Shown in pieces: positions 1 to 7,352 of a stretch of DNA of 19,843 nucleotides; the stretch's first letter is position 1; each line of letters opens with the position of its first letter. Source of the DNA: an uncultured Haemophilus sp. (GTDB lineage: Bacteria; Pseudomonadota; Gammaproteobacteria; Enterobacterales; Pasteurellaceae); assembly GCF_905207935.1 (NCBI RefSeq), contig NZ_CAJLNI010000021.1, positions 1 through 19,843 on the forward strand. Reading direction: 5' to 3'. The position numbers were made by a program, and so were the translations under genes. The notes under the pieces are model-generated. The model was not told the origin of the DNA. It worked only from the letters and a program-made list of their open reading frames with translations, and did not search any database.

Positions 1-1931
1 CAAGCGGGCAATTAAATAATGTTAATGCTTCACTATCTATTCCAGCAAATAGACACCATTCTTTTGCGGTAATGAATATCACAAATTCCACAACTGAAAT
101 CAATGGTGGAAATTATAGTATTACTAATCCTAACAAGGCAGACTCAGCAGGCTATTTATTTGAGTTAAATAATTCAACAGTAACAATGCATAACTCAAAA
201 GTGTTAATTAGCGATAGCACCCAAGACTCCATGTTAGAAGCATTCACTCTTAATCAAAATAGTAAACTAACATTAAACAATGTGAATGTAACATCGAACG
301 ATGATAATACTATCTTTGTATATGAAGCGGATAATCAAGCTCGACCAGAATTAATCGTTAATAATTCCAATGTATCAATTCCTCAAGGCTCAATCCTAGG
401 TTTAGTATCTAGATTAACAGAAAATATTAATAGCCACTTCTCTGCAACCTTTAATAACTCAACAATAAATGGAGGTATGCTTGCTAGTGGTGAAAATGTT
501 AAATTTAATGATGCAGAGAGCATTACAGAAAATATCCAACTAACCTTCAATAATTCTACTGTTTCTGGAGTTACTACTACCGATAGCAACAGTGCACTCA
601 ATTTAAACTTAAATAATAGCAATTGGACAACGAAAGCTTTCACTGATGAAGATGGCGTGGTTCAAACAACAAGCTTAACTAATTTAGATCTTAATAATGG
701 CGTAGTAAATTTAGCCAATGATAACTACCAAGGTATCATTATTCGTGGCAACCTCACTGGCTCAGGTACCTTCAACCTCAACACGAATATCGCTGAAAAC
801 AAAAGCGATAAAATCGTTGTTCAAGGTACTGCTGAAGGTAATCATAAAATTGGTGTAACTAACCAAGGTGCAAATGTCGCTAACGGAAAAGTGACACTTG
901 TAGAAACCAATGGTGGTAATGCGGCGTTTAGCTTAACTAACCCAAACAATCGTGTGGATTTAGGGGCTTACCAATATTTCCTAACAAAAGAAGGAAATAA
1001 TTGGGTATTAGCACATTCTAAAAATGCAGTCACATCAAATGCTCCAGTATTGCCAAACACACCATTACTTTCAGACTTAGCAAATGCACAAGTTTCTCTT
1101 CGCCAAGCACAATTGTTGTTAGTGGAAGATGATTTAAGTGGCATCCATCAACGTCTAGGCGAAGTGAAAAACAGTGAAAAAGGCAATGTGTGGGTTCGTA
1201 ATGTGAATTCTCGCCAAAAATTAGCCGCACTTTCGACTGGTAAGAGTGAAACTTCTGGCTTTAAACAAAACGTACATAGCTTACAAGTGGGGGCTGATGC
1301 GGTTGTAACAGATAATCTCCATGTTGGTGGATTTGTTGGTCGTAGCCAAGCTAACGTTGATTTCAATGATCATTACGGTGATGGCAAAGTAAGAAGCAAC
1401 AGCGTGGGCTTATATGCAGCTTACCTTGCAGATAACGGTATTTATGTAGATAACATTGTGAAATACAGCCGTTTACACGCTAACTCAGATCTCACCGAAA
1501 AACGTCATTACAACGCTTATACGATTTCGAGTGAATTAGGTAAACGCTTTAGCCTTGCAAACGATTGGACAATCACACCGCAAGCACAATTAGCATGGAC
1601 ACATATTTCATCACAAGAGAATGAAGATAGCTTATCTTCTGTGTATTCTCGAATTGGTTTACGTGTAGCCAAAGGCTTTGCATTAAGTAATGGTTGGAAT
1701 TTACAACCTTACGCAGAAGTGAATGCGATTACTAGTAAAAACCGTAGCAGCAAAATTCATTACACAAACAGTGCGCTTGATGTTGCAAGCAGCCGTGGAC
1801 GTTTTGAAAGTGCGGTCGGTTTAAATGCTGGATTTGTAAATCATCGTTTTGGTTTAGAGGTAAGCCGTGCTGACGGTAAAAACTTCGACAAACCTTATGC
1901 AATTCAAGCAGTTTATCGCTATCAATGGTAA
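1..1931 (+). CDS. Autotransporter adhesin, 3' part (5' end outside window)
   Basis: This is the C-terminal part of a type Va autotransporter, a surface protein whose barrel inserts in the outer membrane and exposes the passenger outside the cell. The frame is open without a stop to the left edge, so the ATG at 72 is internal and the protein is longer than the 619 residues after it. From the edge to about 1080 the product is rich in Asn, Ser and Thr with repeated NNS-type steps (FNNSTINGG, FNNSTVSG, LNNSNW), as in right-handed beta-helix passengers of the pertactin type. From about 1170 (NVWVRN) to the end lies a barrel domain of roughly 250 residues with alternating hydrophobic strands, ending in the aromatic signature YRYQW. 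No serine-protease motif is visible, so adhesin is the best guess; the ligand is unknown. The gene carries no uptake signal and is followed by a strong terminator. Confidence 0.88.
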   Translation, partial: SGQLNNVNASLSIPANRHHSFAVMNITNSTTEINGGNYSITNPNKADSAGYLFELNNSTVTMHNSKVLISDSTQDSMLEAFTLNQNSKLTLNNVNVTSNDDNTIFVYEADNQARPELIVNNSNVSIPQGSILGLVSRLTENINSHFSATFNNSTINGGMLASGENVKFNDAESITENIQLTFNNSTVSGVTTTDSNSALNLNLNNSNWTTKAFTDEDGVVQTTSLTNLDLNNGVVNLANDNYQGIIIRGNLTGSGTFNLNTNIAENKSDKIVVQGTAEGNHKIGVTNQGANVANGKVTLVETNGGNAAFSLTNPNNRVDLGAYQYFLTKEGNNWVLAHSKNAVTSNAPVLPNTPLLSDLANAQVSLRQAQLLLVEDDLSGIHQRLGEVKNSEKGNVWVRNVNSRQKLAALSTGKSETSGFKQNVHSLQVGADAVVTDNLHVGGFVGRSQANVDFNDHYGDGKVRSNSVGLYAAYLADNGIYVDNIVKYSRLHANSDLTEKRHYNAYTISSELGKRFSLANDWTITPQAQLAWTHISSQENEDSLSSVYSRIGLRVAKGFALSNGWNLQPYAEVNAITSKNRSSKIHYTNSALDVASSRGRFESAVGLNAGFVNHRFGLEVSRADGKNFDKPYAIQAVYRYQW

Positions 1932-1938
1932 TATAAGA

Positions 1939-1970
1939 GGGCGGAATAAAATCCGCCCTTTTTCTTTTTT
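1939..1970 (+). terminator. Rho-independent terminator of the autotransporter gene
   Basis: A 7-bp perfect stem GGGCGGA/TCCGCCC (1939-1945 and 1952-1958) with a 6-base loop is followed by a T-rich run to 1970. It starts 7 bases after the stop codon of the autotransporter gene. Confidence 0.9.
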
Positions 1971-1985
1971 TACTGAATAAATAAT

Positions 1986-2672
1986 ATGTCGAAACCCTTC
2001 CCTTCCCGCGCATTTACAACCAAACGAACGGCAAGACCCACTCGTTCATTTAAGCCTAAAGCAAAGCCACTTACATTAGAACAGACGATTATCGTTTTAT
2101 TTAACAAACCGTTTGATGTGCTGACACAATTCACCGATGAAAACGGTCGAGCGACATTAAAAGATTTTATTACCATTCCCAATGTGTATGCGGCAGGGCG
2201 ATTGGATCGTGATAGCGAAGGGTTACTGATTTTAACGAATAATGGTGAAGTGCAGCATCGTTTGGCGGATCCTAAGTTTAAAACAGAAAAAACGTATTTT
2301 GTGCAAGTGGAAGGTATTCCTGAAGAGAAAGACTTAGACAAACTCCGCAAAGGCGTTGAATTGAAAGATGGAATGACAAAGCCGGCAAAAGTACGGTTGA
2401 TTTCTGAACCGGATTTTCTCTGGCCTCGCAATCCACCTATTCGTGAACGTCAAAGTATTCTAACGAGCTGGTTGGAAATCAAAATTAGTGAAGGACGAAA
2501 TCGACAAGTGCGTCGAATGACCGCACATATCGGCTTTCCGACATTACGACTCATTCGTTATCAAATGAGCCATTTAACACTCGATGGGTTAAGCAATGGT
2601 GAATATCGCCGTTTGAATGAAGAAGAAATGCGTGCGTTATTCAAACAACTTCATTTAAATAACGCACATTAA
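1986..2672 (+). CDS. rluE: 23S rRNA pseudouridine(2457) synthase RluE
   Basis: RluE isomerises one uridine of 23S rRNA (U2457 in E. coli numbering) to pseudouridine in the peptidyl transferase region. The 228-residue product has a basic N-terminal tail (about residues 1-30, many Arg and Lys) and then the RsuA/RluE catalytic domain. The family motif GRLDRDSEGLL is at 71-81 with catalytic Asp74. Further conserved blocks are EKTYFVQVEG, LWPRNPPIRERQSI and EGRNRQVRRMTAHIGFPTLRLIRY, which match RluE specifically rather than RluB or RsuA. No clear Shine-Dalgarno sequence precedes the ATG, and only 15 bases separate it from the T-run of the upstream terminator. Its stop is 2 bases from the stop of the convergent lysine-rich gene. 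Confidence 0.95.
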   Translation: MSKPFPSRAFTTKRTARPTRSFKPKAKPLTLEQTIIVLFNKPFDVLTQFTDENGRATLKDFITIPNVYAAGRLDRDSEGLLILTNNGEVQHRLADPKFKTEKTYFVQVEGIPEEKDLDKLRKGVELKDGMTKPAKVRLISEPDFLWPRNPPIRERQSILTSWLEIKISEGRNRQVRRMTAHIGFPTLRLIRYQMSHLTLDGLSNGEYRRLNEEEMRALFKQLHLNNAH

Positions 2673-2674
2673 GA

Positions 2675-3484
2675 TTAGAAACGTTGAACGGGTTGTGCAT
2701 TTTCAACTTGCACGAAGAAACCTTTATCATTCAAGATAATGCTGTAATCCGTAACATATTTAACGCTGTTGGTTTCCACTATCGCATTACAGCTACGAAT
2801 CCCTTGTTGTGGATAAGATTGGGTTTCGCGGGCTTGCGTGATTTGTTTCACTGTCATTTGGGTGTTAGTGGCTGCACCTTGTTTTTTAAAGGCATCAGAT
2901 AATACCGCAAAAACTTTTGAATCATTACATCTTGGTACGACGACAGATTTTGTCACGGTATTCGCTGTTTTCTGAGCAACAGTTTCCACGCTATTTTCAG
3001 TTACTTTTTCAACGGCTTTGGGTTCCGCTTTCTTCACTTCGGTTTTAACCACTGCTGTTTTTTTAGCAATCACCTTTTCAGGTTTTGCAGATTCTTTAAC
3101 TGCACTTTGTTTACTTTTTGCTACCGTCTTTTTGTCTTTTACTGCAGTTTGCTTCGTTTTTTCTACTGGCTGTTTGCCTTTTGTTTTTGTCGGCTCTGCT
3201 TTAGCGGCTTTATTTGTCGTTTTATTTTTTATTTTTTCTTTTTTCGTTACCGCTTTTTTCGCTTCGACAATTTTAGCTGGCTTTTTCGCTTCTGCTTTTT
3301 TGGCATCTGCTTTTTTATTAGCTGTTTTGGCTACGGCTTTAGGTGTGGTTGCTTTCTTGGCTTCTACTTTTTTAACTGCCGTTTTCACTGACTTGGTTTG
3401 AGTTGATTTTGCCGTATGATTTGGCGATGCAGCAAAGGCCAAAACAGGTAACAAAGCAAAAATCACCGCGAGTAATTTTTTCAT
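2675..3484 (-). CDS. Secreted lysine/alanine-rich protein of unknown function
   Basis: I do not recognise a named function. The 269-residue product starts with a typical Sec signal peptide (MKKLLAVIFALLPVLAFA, likely cut near residue 18 or 19). Residues about 22-180 are low-complexity and strongly basic: 44 of the 130 residues 31-160 are Lys, mixed with Ala, Thr, Val and Glu in degenerate KKAEAKK/KTAVKK steps that recall histone H1 tails or AlgP. A compact C-terminal domain (about 182-269) is not low-complexity and has two Cys (186 and 232) that could pair in the periplasm. A good ribosome binding site (AAGGAG, 3493-3498 on the minus strand) fixes the start. It lies downstream of gpmA in the same direction, separated by a hairpin, and is convergent with rluE. 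A role at the envelope (binding DNA, peptidoglycan or LPS by charge) is only a guess. Confidence 0.75.
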   Translation of the reverse strand: MKKLLAVIFALLPVLAFAASPNHTAKSTQTKSVKTAVKKVEAKKATTPKAVAKTANKKADAKKAEAKKPAKIVEAKKAVTKKEKIKNKTTNKAAKAEPTKTKGKQPVEKTKQTAVKDKKTVAKSKQSAVKESAKPEKVIAKKTAVVKTEVKKAEPKAVEKVTENSVETVAQKTANTVTKSVVVPRCNDSKVFAVLSDAFKKQGAATNTQMTVKQITQARETQSYPQQGIRSCNAIVETNSVKYVTDYSIILNDKGFFVQVENAQPVQRF

Positions 3485-3504
3485 CCGTTATTCTCCTTAA
3501 ACAA

Positions 3505-3532
3505 AAAGTGCGGTCAAAATTAACCGCACTTT
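3505..3532 (-). terminator. Inverted pair of uptake signals forming a hairpin after gpmA
   Basis: AAAGTGCGGT (3505-3514) and ACCGCACTTT (3523-3532) are perfect inverted copies of the Haemophilus uptake signal and form a 10-bp stem with an 8-base loop. The hairpin lies 16 bases after the gpmA stop and just before the ribosome binding site of the lysine-rich gene. Read on the minus strand it ends in a short T run, so it probably terminates gpmA transcripts at least partly. Confidence 0.75.
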
Positions 3533-3547
3533 GAAATCATTTATAAA

Positions 3548-4231
3548 TTAAAGATAGTAGTGTTCTACGTAGTTTAATTTATCGTCAAGTTTTAACACTA
3601 ACGGTTGACCTGTTGGGATTTCAAAATCCATGATTTCCGCATCAGAAATACCGATGATGTGTTTTGCTAATGCACGAAGTGAGTTACCGTGCGCCACCAC
3701 TAAAACACGTTTACCAGAAAGCATTGCTGGTGCAATTTGATCTTCCCAGAATGGTAATGCACGTTCTAAGGTTAATTTTAAGTTTTCTGCGTTTGGTACA
3801 ACATCAGATGGAATGTTCGCATAACGACGGTCGTTATGGGCAGAGTTTGGATCTTTCGGATCTAAATCTGGAGGAGAAATATCGTAAGAACGACGCCAGA
3901 TATGAACTTGTTCGTCACCGTATTGTTCTGCGGTTGCTTTTTTATCTAAGCCTTGTAATGCACCGTAGTGACGCTCATTTAAACGCCAGTTTTTCACTTG
4001 AGGAATCCATAATTGGTGAGATTCTTCTAACACGATGTTACAGGTTTTGATTGCACGAGTTAAAACAGAGGTGAAGGCGATATCGAACTCATAGCCTTTC
4101 TCGAACAATTTTTTACCCGCTGCTTTTGCTTCTTCTACGCCGCGCTCGGTTAAATTCACATCACGCCAACCGGTGAATAAATTTTTTGCGTTCCACTCAC
4201 TGAAACCGTGACGAATGAATACTAATTCCAT
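3548..4231 (-). CDS. gpmA: 2,3-bisphosphoglycerate-dependent phosphoglycerate mutase
   Basis: GpmA interconverts 3-phosphoglycerate and 2-phosphoglycerate in glycolysis and gluconeogenesis, using a phosphohistidine enzyme primed by 2,3-bisphosphoglycerate. The 227-residue product shows the RHG motif at residues 7-9 with the phosphorylated His8, Arg59 in LTRAIKT, Glu86 in RLNERHYG and the second catalytic His181 in VVAHGNSLR. The length fits the short bacterial dPGM class, and the sequence is nearly that of H. influenzae GpmA as I recall it. Residue 10 is Phe (RHGFSEWN) where many homologues have Glu or Gln; I recall the same residue in the H. influenzae protein. AGGAG upstream of the ATG supports this start. 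The gene is divergent from envC. Confidence 0.97.
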   Translation of the reverse strand: MELVFIRHGFSEWNAKNLFTGWRDVNLTERGVEEAKAAGKKLFEKGYEFDIAFTSVLTRAIKTCNIVLEESHQLWIPQVKNWRLNERHYGALQGLDKKATAEQYGDEQVHIWRRSYDISPPDLDPKDPNSAHNDRRYANIPSDVVPNAENLKLTLERALPFWEDQIAPAMLSGKRVLVVAHGNSLRALAKHIIGISDAEIMDFEIPTGQPLVLKLDDKLNYVEHYYL

Positions 4232-4270
4232 AAGGATCTCCTAAGTATTAATAAAAAAATGAATGGCTCT

Positions 4271-4299
4271 GTTATAGCAAAAAATCGTTATGTTTAAAA
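4271..4299 (-). promoter_or_regulatory. Possible gpmA promoter
   Basis: On the minus strand an extended -10, TG-C-TATAAC, lies at 4271-4279 (hexamer 4271-4276). A weak -35 TTTTAA sits 17 bases upstream at 4294-4299. This would give a 5' leader of about 33 bases. The call rests on matches to the sigma-70 consensus only. Confidence 0.4.
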
Positions 4300-4366
4300 G
4301 CAAAAAGGCGGTATTTACTGATCTTTCGCAAAAAATCGCCTGTAAACTTTTAGCCACTCAAAAATA

Positions 4367-4376
4367 ATGCTAGTAT
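4367..4376 (+). promoter_or_regulatory. Possible envC-yibQ promoter (extended -10)
   Basis: An extended -10 of the form TG-C-TAGTAT ends at 4376, about 40 bases before the envC start. No good -35 is visible at the usual spacing. It lies in the 187-base gap between divergent gpmA and envC, where a promoter is expected. Confidence 0.3.
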
Positions 4377-4418
4377 TTAAGCTTTATTCGTCCCTTAATT
4401 TCTCTCAAATTTAGATGT

Positions 4419-5651
4419 ATGCAGCAAAGCAATTGTAGAAAAAAAATCTTATCAAAACTGACCGAACTTTTGGCTTGCGGTCTGCTTGGCTTTTCATCTT
4501 TCGCGCAAGGCAACGATCTCAACCAAATTCAAAAACAAATTAAACAACAAGAGTCGAAGATCGCCGAGCAAAAACGTGCACAAGCTAAACTCCAAGCCAG
4601 TCTTAAAGATCAAGAAAGCAAAATTAATAGCGTTGTCGGTGAATTACGTGAAACAGAATTAAGTTTGCAAGAAATCCGCAAACAAATGGCGGAAACCGAA
4701 AAACAAATCAAGCAATTAGAAAAACAAGAACGCGTGCAAAAAGCGAAGCTCGCGCAGCAAGTCGATGCTATTTATCGTTCAGGGGTAAATCCTTCTACCT
4801 TAGAAAGAATGCTTTCGGAAGATGCCCAAAAAGCGGAACGCATGAAAGTGTATTATCAGCACTTAAATCAAGTTCGCATTGATATGATTAACAATCTGAA
4901 AGCGACACAAGAGAATTTAGCGAAACAGCGTGAGGCGATTTCAGGGCAACAAAAAAACCATCGCGAGCAACTTTCTACGCAAAAGAAACAACAGCAAGAA
5001 TTACAAAAAGCACAACAAGAACGTCAATCTACGTTAAATGAACTCAACAAAAACTTAACGAAAGATCAGAATAAGTTGGAAACATTGAAAGCGAATGAAA
5101 ATGCCCTTCGCCAAGAAATTCAACGTGCTGAACAAGCCGCTCGCCAACAAGAACAACGTGAGCGTGAAGCCCTTGCTCAGAAAAAACAAGAGGAAGAAAA
5201 ACGGACCTCAAAACCTTATCAACCAACTGATCAAGAACGTAAGTTGATTAACAGCACCAGTGGTTTAGGTACGGCTGCACATCAATACAGTCGTCCAGTT
5301 TCTGGCCCGACGTTATATTCCTTTGGTTCAATCCAAGCAGGCGAAGTACGTTGGAAAGGCATGGTTATCGGCGCACCAACGGGTACAGCGGTAAAAGCCA
5401 TTGCAAGTGGTCGTGTCATTCTCGCCGGCCATCTTAATGGCTATGGTTATATGGTGATTGTGAAACACGGCGACAGCGACTTGAGCTTATATGGTTTCAA
5501 CCAAGCGGTATTTGTAAAACAAGGTCAACTGGTGTCTGCGGGACAAACCATTGCGCAAGTAGGTAATACGGGTGAGCTCTCTAAACCGGCACTTTACTTT
5601 GGAATTAGCCGTAAAGGGGTGCCTGTAAATCCAGCTGGGTGGATTAAATAA
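4419..5651 (+). CDS. envC: Murein hydrolase activator EnvC
   Basis: EnvC is a periplasmic protein that, together with FtsEX at the division site, switches on the amidases AmiA/AmiB so that daughter cells separate. The 410-residue product has an N-terminal signal peptide (hydrophobic stretch about 12-29, cut near FAQG), a long Gln/Lys/Glu-rich coiled coil (about 33-265), and a C-terminal LytM (M23) domain (about 300-408). The LytM zinc ligands are degenerate: the usual final HxH is YFG in PALYFGIS, and the first ligand motif reads LYSFGS. This is the hallmark of activators as opposed to active endopeptidases such as NlpD-unrelated M23 enzymes. There is no strong Shine-Dalgarno sequence before the ATG; the signal peptide supports this start. 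The stop shares one base with the yibQ start (TAATG), so the two are translationally coupled. Confidence 0.92.
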   Translation: MQQSNCRKKILSKLTELLACGLLGFSSFAQGNDLNQIQKQIKQQESKIAEQKRAQAKLQASLKDQESKINSVVGELRETELSLQEIRKQMAETEKQIKQLEKQERVQKAKLAQQVDAIYRSGVNPSTLERMLSEDAQKAERMKVYYQHLNQVRIDMINNLKATQENLAKQREAISGQQKNHREQLSTQKKQQQELQKAQQERQSTLNELNKNLTKDQNKLETLKANENALRQEIQRAEQAARQQEQREREALAQKKQEEEKRTSKPYQPTDQERKLINSTSGLGTAAHQYSRPVSGPTLYSFGSIQAGEVRWKGMVIGAPTGTAVKAIASGRVILAGHLNGYGYMVIVKHGDSDLSLYGFNQAVFVKQGQLVSAGQTIAQVGNTGELSKPALYFGISRKGVPVNPAGWIK

Positions 5652-6493
5652 TGGCGGCGTTCTTTCAAAGTGCGGTCAGAAATACGATCATTTTTTCAAC
5701 CGCATTTTTCTCTGCGTTTACTTTTGCACAAGGCAAGTTAGCTATTGTAATTGATGACATTGGCTATCATCCGAAAGAAGATGCCGAAGTTTTAGCCATG
5801 CCAAAAGAAGTCTCTGTTGCGATTATTCCAGCTGCACCCTATGCAAAAATACGCAATCAAGAAGCGAAAGCACAAAATCATGATATTCTCATCCATATGC
5901 CGATGCAACCGGTCAGCAATATTAAAATTGAAGAAGGTGGTTTGACTTTAGGCTTGTCTGAAGCGCAAGTGAATGAGCGAGTGAAAAAAGCTAAATCTAT
6001 TGTGCCCAATGCTATCGGAATGAATAATCATATGGGCAGTGCAGCCACAGCCGATGCCACATTAATGACCTATTTGATGACCGCACTTCGCGAGCAGCAT
6101 TTATTCTTTTTAGATAGCCGTACTATCGGGAAATCAGTTGCGGGAAAAATAGCAAAAGAACAAGGCGTACGTGTATTAGATCGCCATGTGTTTTTAGATG
6201 ACAGTGATAATTTGGCAGATGTGCAACGCCAATTTCAAAGTGCAATTCAATATGCGCGTAAACATGGCACAGCCATTGCTATTGGACACCCTCGCCCAAA
6301 TACTGTGGCTGTATTAAAATCGGGAATAAAGAATTTACCCGATGATATTCAATTAGTGAGTATGGGAAGTTTATGGCGAAATGAAAAAATCTTGCCACCT
6401 AAACCATTTATCTTAATTTTTAATGATATTCCTGCGCCAACCTCAGTTGCGCCATTTGAGCCAATCCCTTTATTACGGGGCGTGCCAAGATAA
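5651..6493 (+). CDS. yibQ: Divergent polysaccharide deacetylase family protein YibQ
   Basis: This periplasmic protein belongs to the YibQ (DUF610) branch of the polysaccharide deacetylase fold. Its substrate is not established. The 280-residue product has a hydrophobic N-terminal signal (about 11-26, likely cut near FAQ) and the family blocks IVIDDIGY (33-39, Asp35/Asp36), LIHMPM (80-85), NNHMGS (125-130), LDSRT, LDRHVFLDD and IGHPRPNT. The conserved Asp and His residues could bind a metal as in carbohydrate esterases. It overlaps the envC stop by one base, and the envC-yibQ pairing is also found in E. coli, suggesting a common role in peptidoglycan remodelling. Two uptake signals lie inside the gene. 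The C-terminal tail is proline-rich (about 250-280). Confidence 0.9.
   Translation: MAAFFQSAVRNTIIFSTAFFSAFTFAQGKLAIVIDDIGYHPKEDAEVLAMPKEVSVAIIPAAPYAKIRNQEAKAQNHDILIHMPMQPVSNIKIEEGGLTLGLSEAQVNERVKKAKSIVPNAIGMNNHMGSAATADATLMTYLMTALREQHLFFLDSRTIGKSVAGKIAKEQGVRVLDRHVFLDDSDNLADVQRQFQSAIQYARKHGTAIAIGHPRPNTVAVLKSGIKNLPDDIQLVSMGSLWRNEKILPPKPFILIFNDIPAPTSVAPFEPIPLLRGVPR
5668..5676 (+). repeat. DNA uptake signal core in the yibQ signal peptide
   Basis: Perfect AAGTGCGGT read in frame as Ser-Ala-Val at residues 7-9 of YibQ. Confidence 0.9.
6080..6088 (-). repeat. DNA uptake signal core in yibQ
   Basis: Perfect ACCGCACTT on the plus strand, read in frame as Thr-Ala-Leu. Confidence 0.9.
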
Positions 6494-6495
6494 AT

Positions 6496-6528
6496 AAAAA
6501 GTGCGGTCAATTTTGACCGCACTTTTTT
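6496..6528. terminator. Bidirectional terminator made of an inverted uptake-signal pair
   Basis: Positions 6496-6510 and 6513-6527 are perfect inverted repeats of 15 bases with a 2-base centre, containing AAGTGCGGT and ACCGCACTT. The stem is flanked by A-run and T-run, so it can terminate from both sides. It lies between the convergent genes yibQ and narP. Confidence 0.92.
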
Positions 6529-6544
6529 ATGTATTGAAACTTGC

Positions 6545-7174
6545 CTATCGACCATTTCGTTCAAAGAATAAGACTGTCGCCGCAACACGTGAATGCACGT
6601 TAAGTTTACGCAGTAAATTACGAATATGCACTTTAACCGTTTCTTCAGAAATAAAAAGCTGACCCGCAATTTGTTTATTCGATAAACCAGTCGCGATTAA
6701 ACGTAATACATCCATTTCACGATCGGTGAGTGAATCCATTGGATCAACGGTATGTTTGCGTTCTAAAAGAAGATTTTTAATCGAATCACTTAAAATCACT
6801 TCACCTTGTGCAATACGTTTAATTTGTTCAAGCAGCACATCTGGCTCAGTATCTTTCAATAAATAACCATCAGCACCCGCATCGATGAGAGTGAAAATAT
6901 CATTTTTCGCATCAGACACAGTTAAGATCAAAATTCGTGCATCCACACCTTCTGCACGCAAACCTTTAAGGGTATCCAAACCAGAAAGACCTTTCATATT
7001 AAGATCTAAAATGATTAAATCAGGTGATTCGTGAATCGCAACGGAAATGCCTTCTGTACCGCTTCCTACATCAGCGACAACTTCAAAATTCTCTTCTAAT
7101 TCAACTAATTGTTTGATACCACGACGCATTAATGGATGGTCGTCGATAATTAATACTTTTAACTTTTCTTGCAT
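6545..7174 (-). CDS. narP: Nitrate/nitrite response regulator NarP
   Basis: NarP is a two-component response regulator of the NarL/FixJ family that controls anaerobic nitrate and nitrite respiration genes after phosphorylation by NarQ. From the ATG at 7174 the product has 209 residues. The receiver domain (about 5-125) has the acidic pocket Asp11/Asp12, the phosphoacceptor Asp57 in LILDLNMKG, and a Lys in LLKDTEP. The LuxR-type helix-turn-helix is at about 143-207 (LTDREMDVLRLIATGLSNKQIA, SEETVKVHIRNLLRKL). A longer frame starts 57 bases upstream, but TTGGAGA 6 bases before the ATG at 7174 and the usual NarP length favour the shorter form. No sensor kinase gene is in the window, as expected where narQ is elsewhere. 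NarL is the alternative; NarP fits a Haemophilus background better. Confidence 0.9.
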   Translation of the reverse strand: MQEKLKVLIIDDHPLMRRGIKQLVELEENFEVVADVGSGTEGISVAIHESPDLIILDLNMKGLSGLDTLKGLRAEGVDARILILTVSDAKNDIFTLIDAGADGYLLKDTEPDVLLEQIKRIAQGEVILSDSIKNLLLERKHTVDPMDSLTDREMDVLRLIATGLSNKQIAGQLFISEETVKVHIRNLLRKLNVHSRVAATVLFFERNGR

Positions 7175-7317
7175 AATATTCTCCAAGAGATAAGCGGACA
7201 CTATTCTATTGCCTGAAGGCAAAACATCCACTGCCTTAGATTACTTCTCAATAGATTTTCGACCGAGGGATTCTATCGGGATTTTGCCCATCTTCCAATG
7301 CATATTTGCAGATAAAC

Positions 7318-7331
7318 TTGATTTATCTCAA
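7318..7331 (-). promoter_or_regulatory. Possible FNR site upstream of narP
   Basis: The minus strand reads TTGAGATAAATCAA, which matches the FNR consensus TTGATNNNNATCAA at 9 of 10 fixed positions. It lies 144 bases before the narP start codon in the 178-base gap between cyaA and narP. Anaerobic control of narP by FNR would make sense, but no convincing -10 was found at the expected distance. Confidence 0.4.
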
Positions 7332-7352
7332 ACAATGCTTGTTTTGATGTCG

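Noticed and set aside
3018..3401. Long open frame with Phe/Ala-rich hydrophobic product on the plus strand
   Set aside because: It is the antisense reading of the lysine-rich gene; Lys codons AAA/AAG read as Phe and Leu on the other strand. It has no ribosome binding site.
2675..3484. Lysine-rich protein as TonB or TolA
   Set aside because: TonB and TolA have an uncleaved N-terminal anchor and characteristic C-terminal domains; here the N-terminus is a cleavable signal peptide and the C-terminal domain does not show the TonB or TolA pattern.
7175..7231. N-terminal extension of NarP
   Set aside because: The ATG at 7174 has a good ribosome binding site and gives the family length; the extra 19 residues do not resemble the receiver domain.
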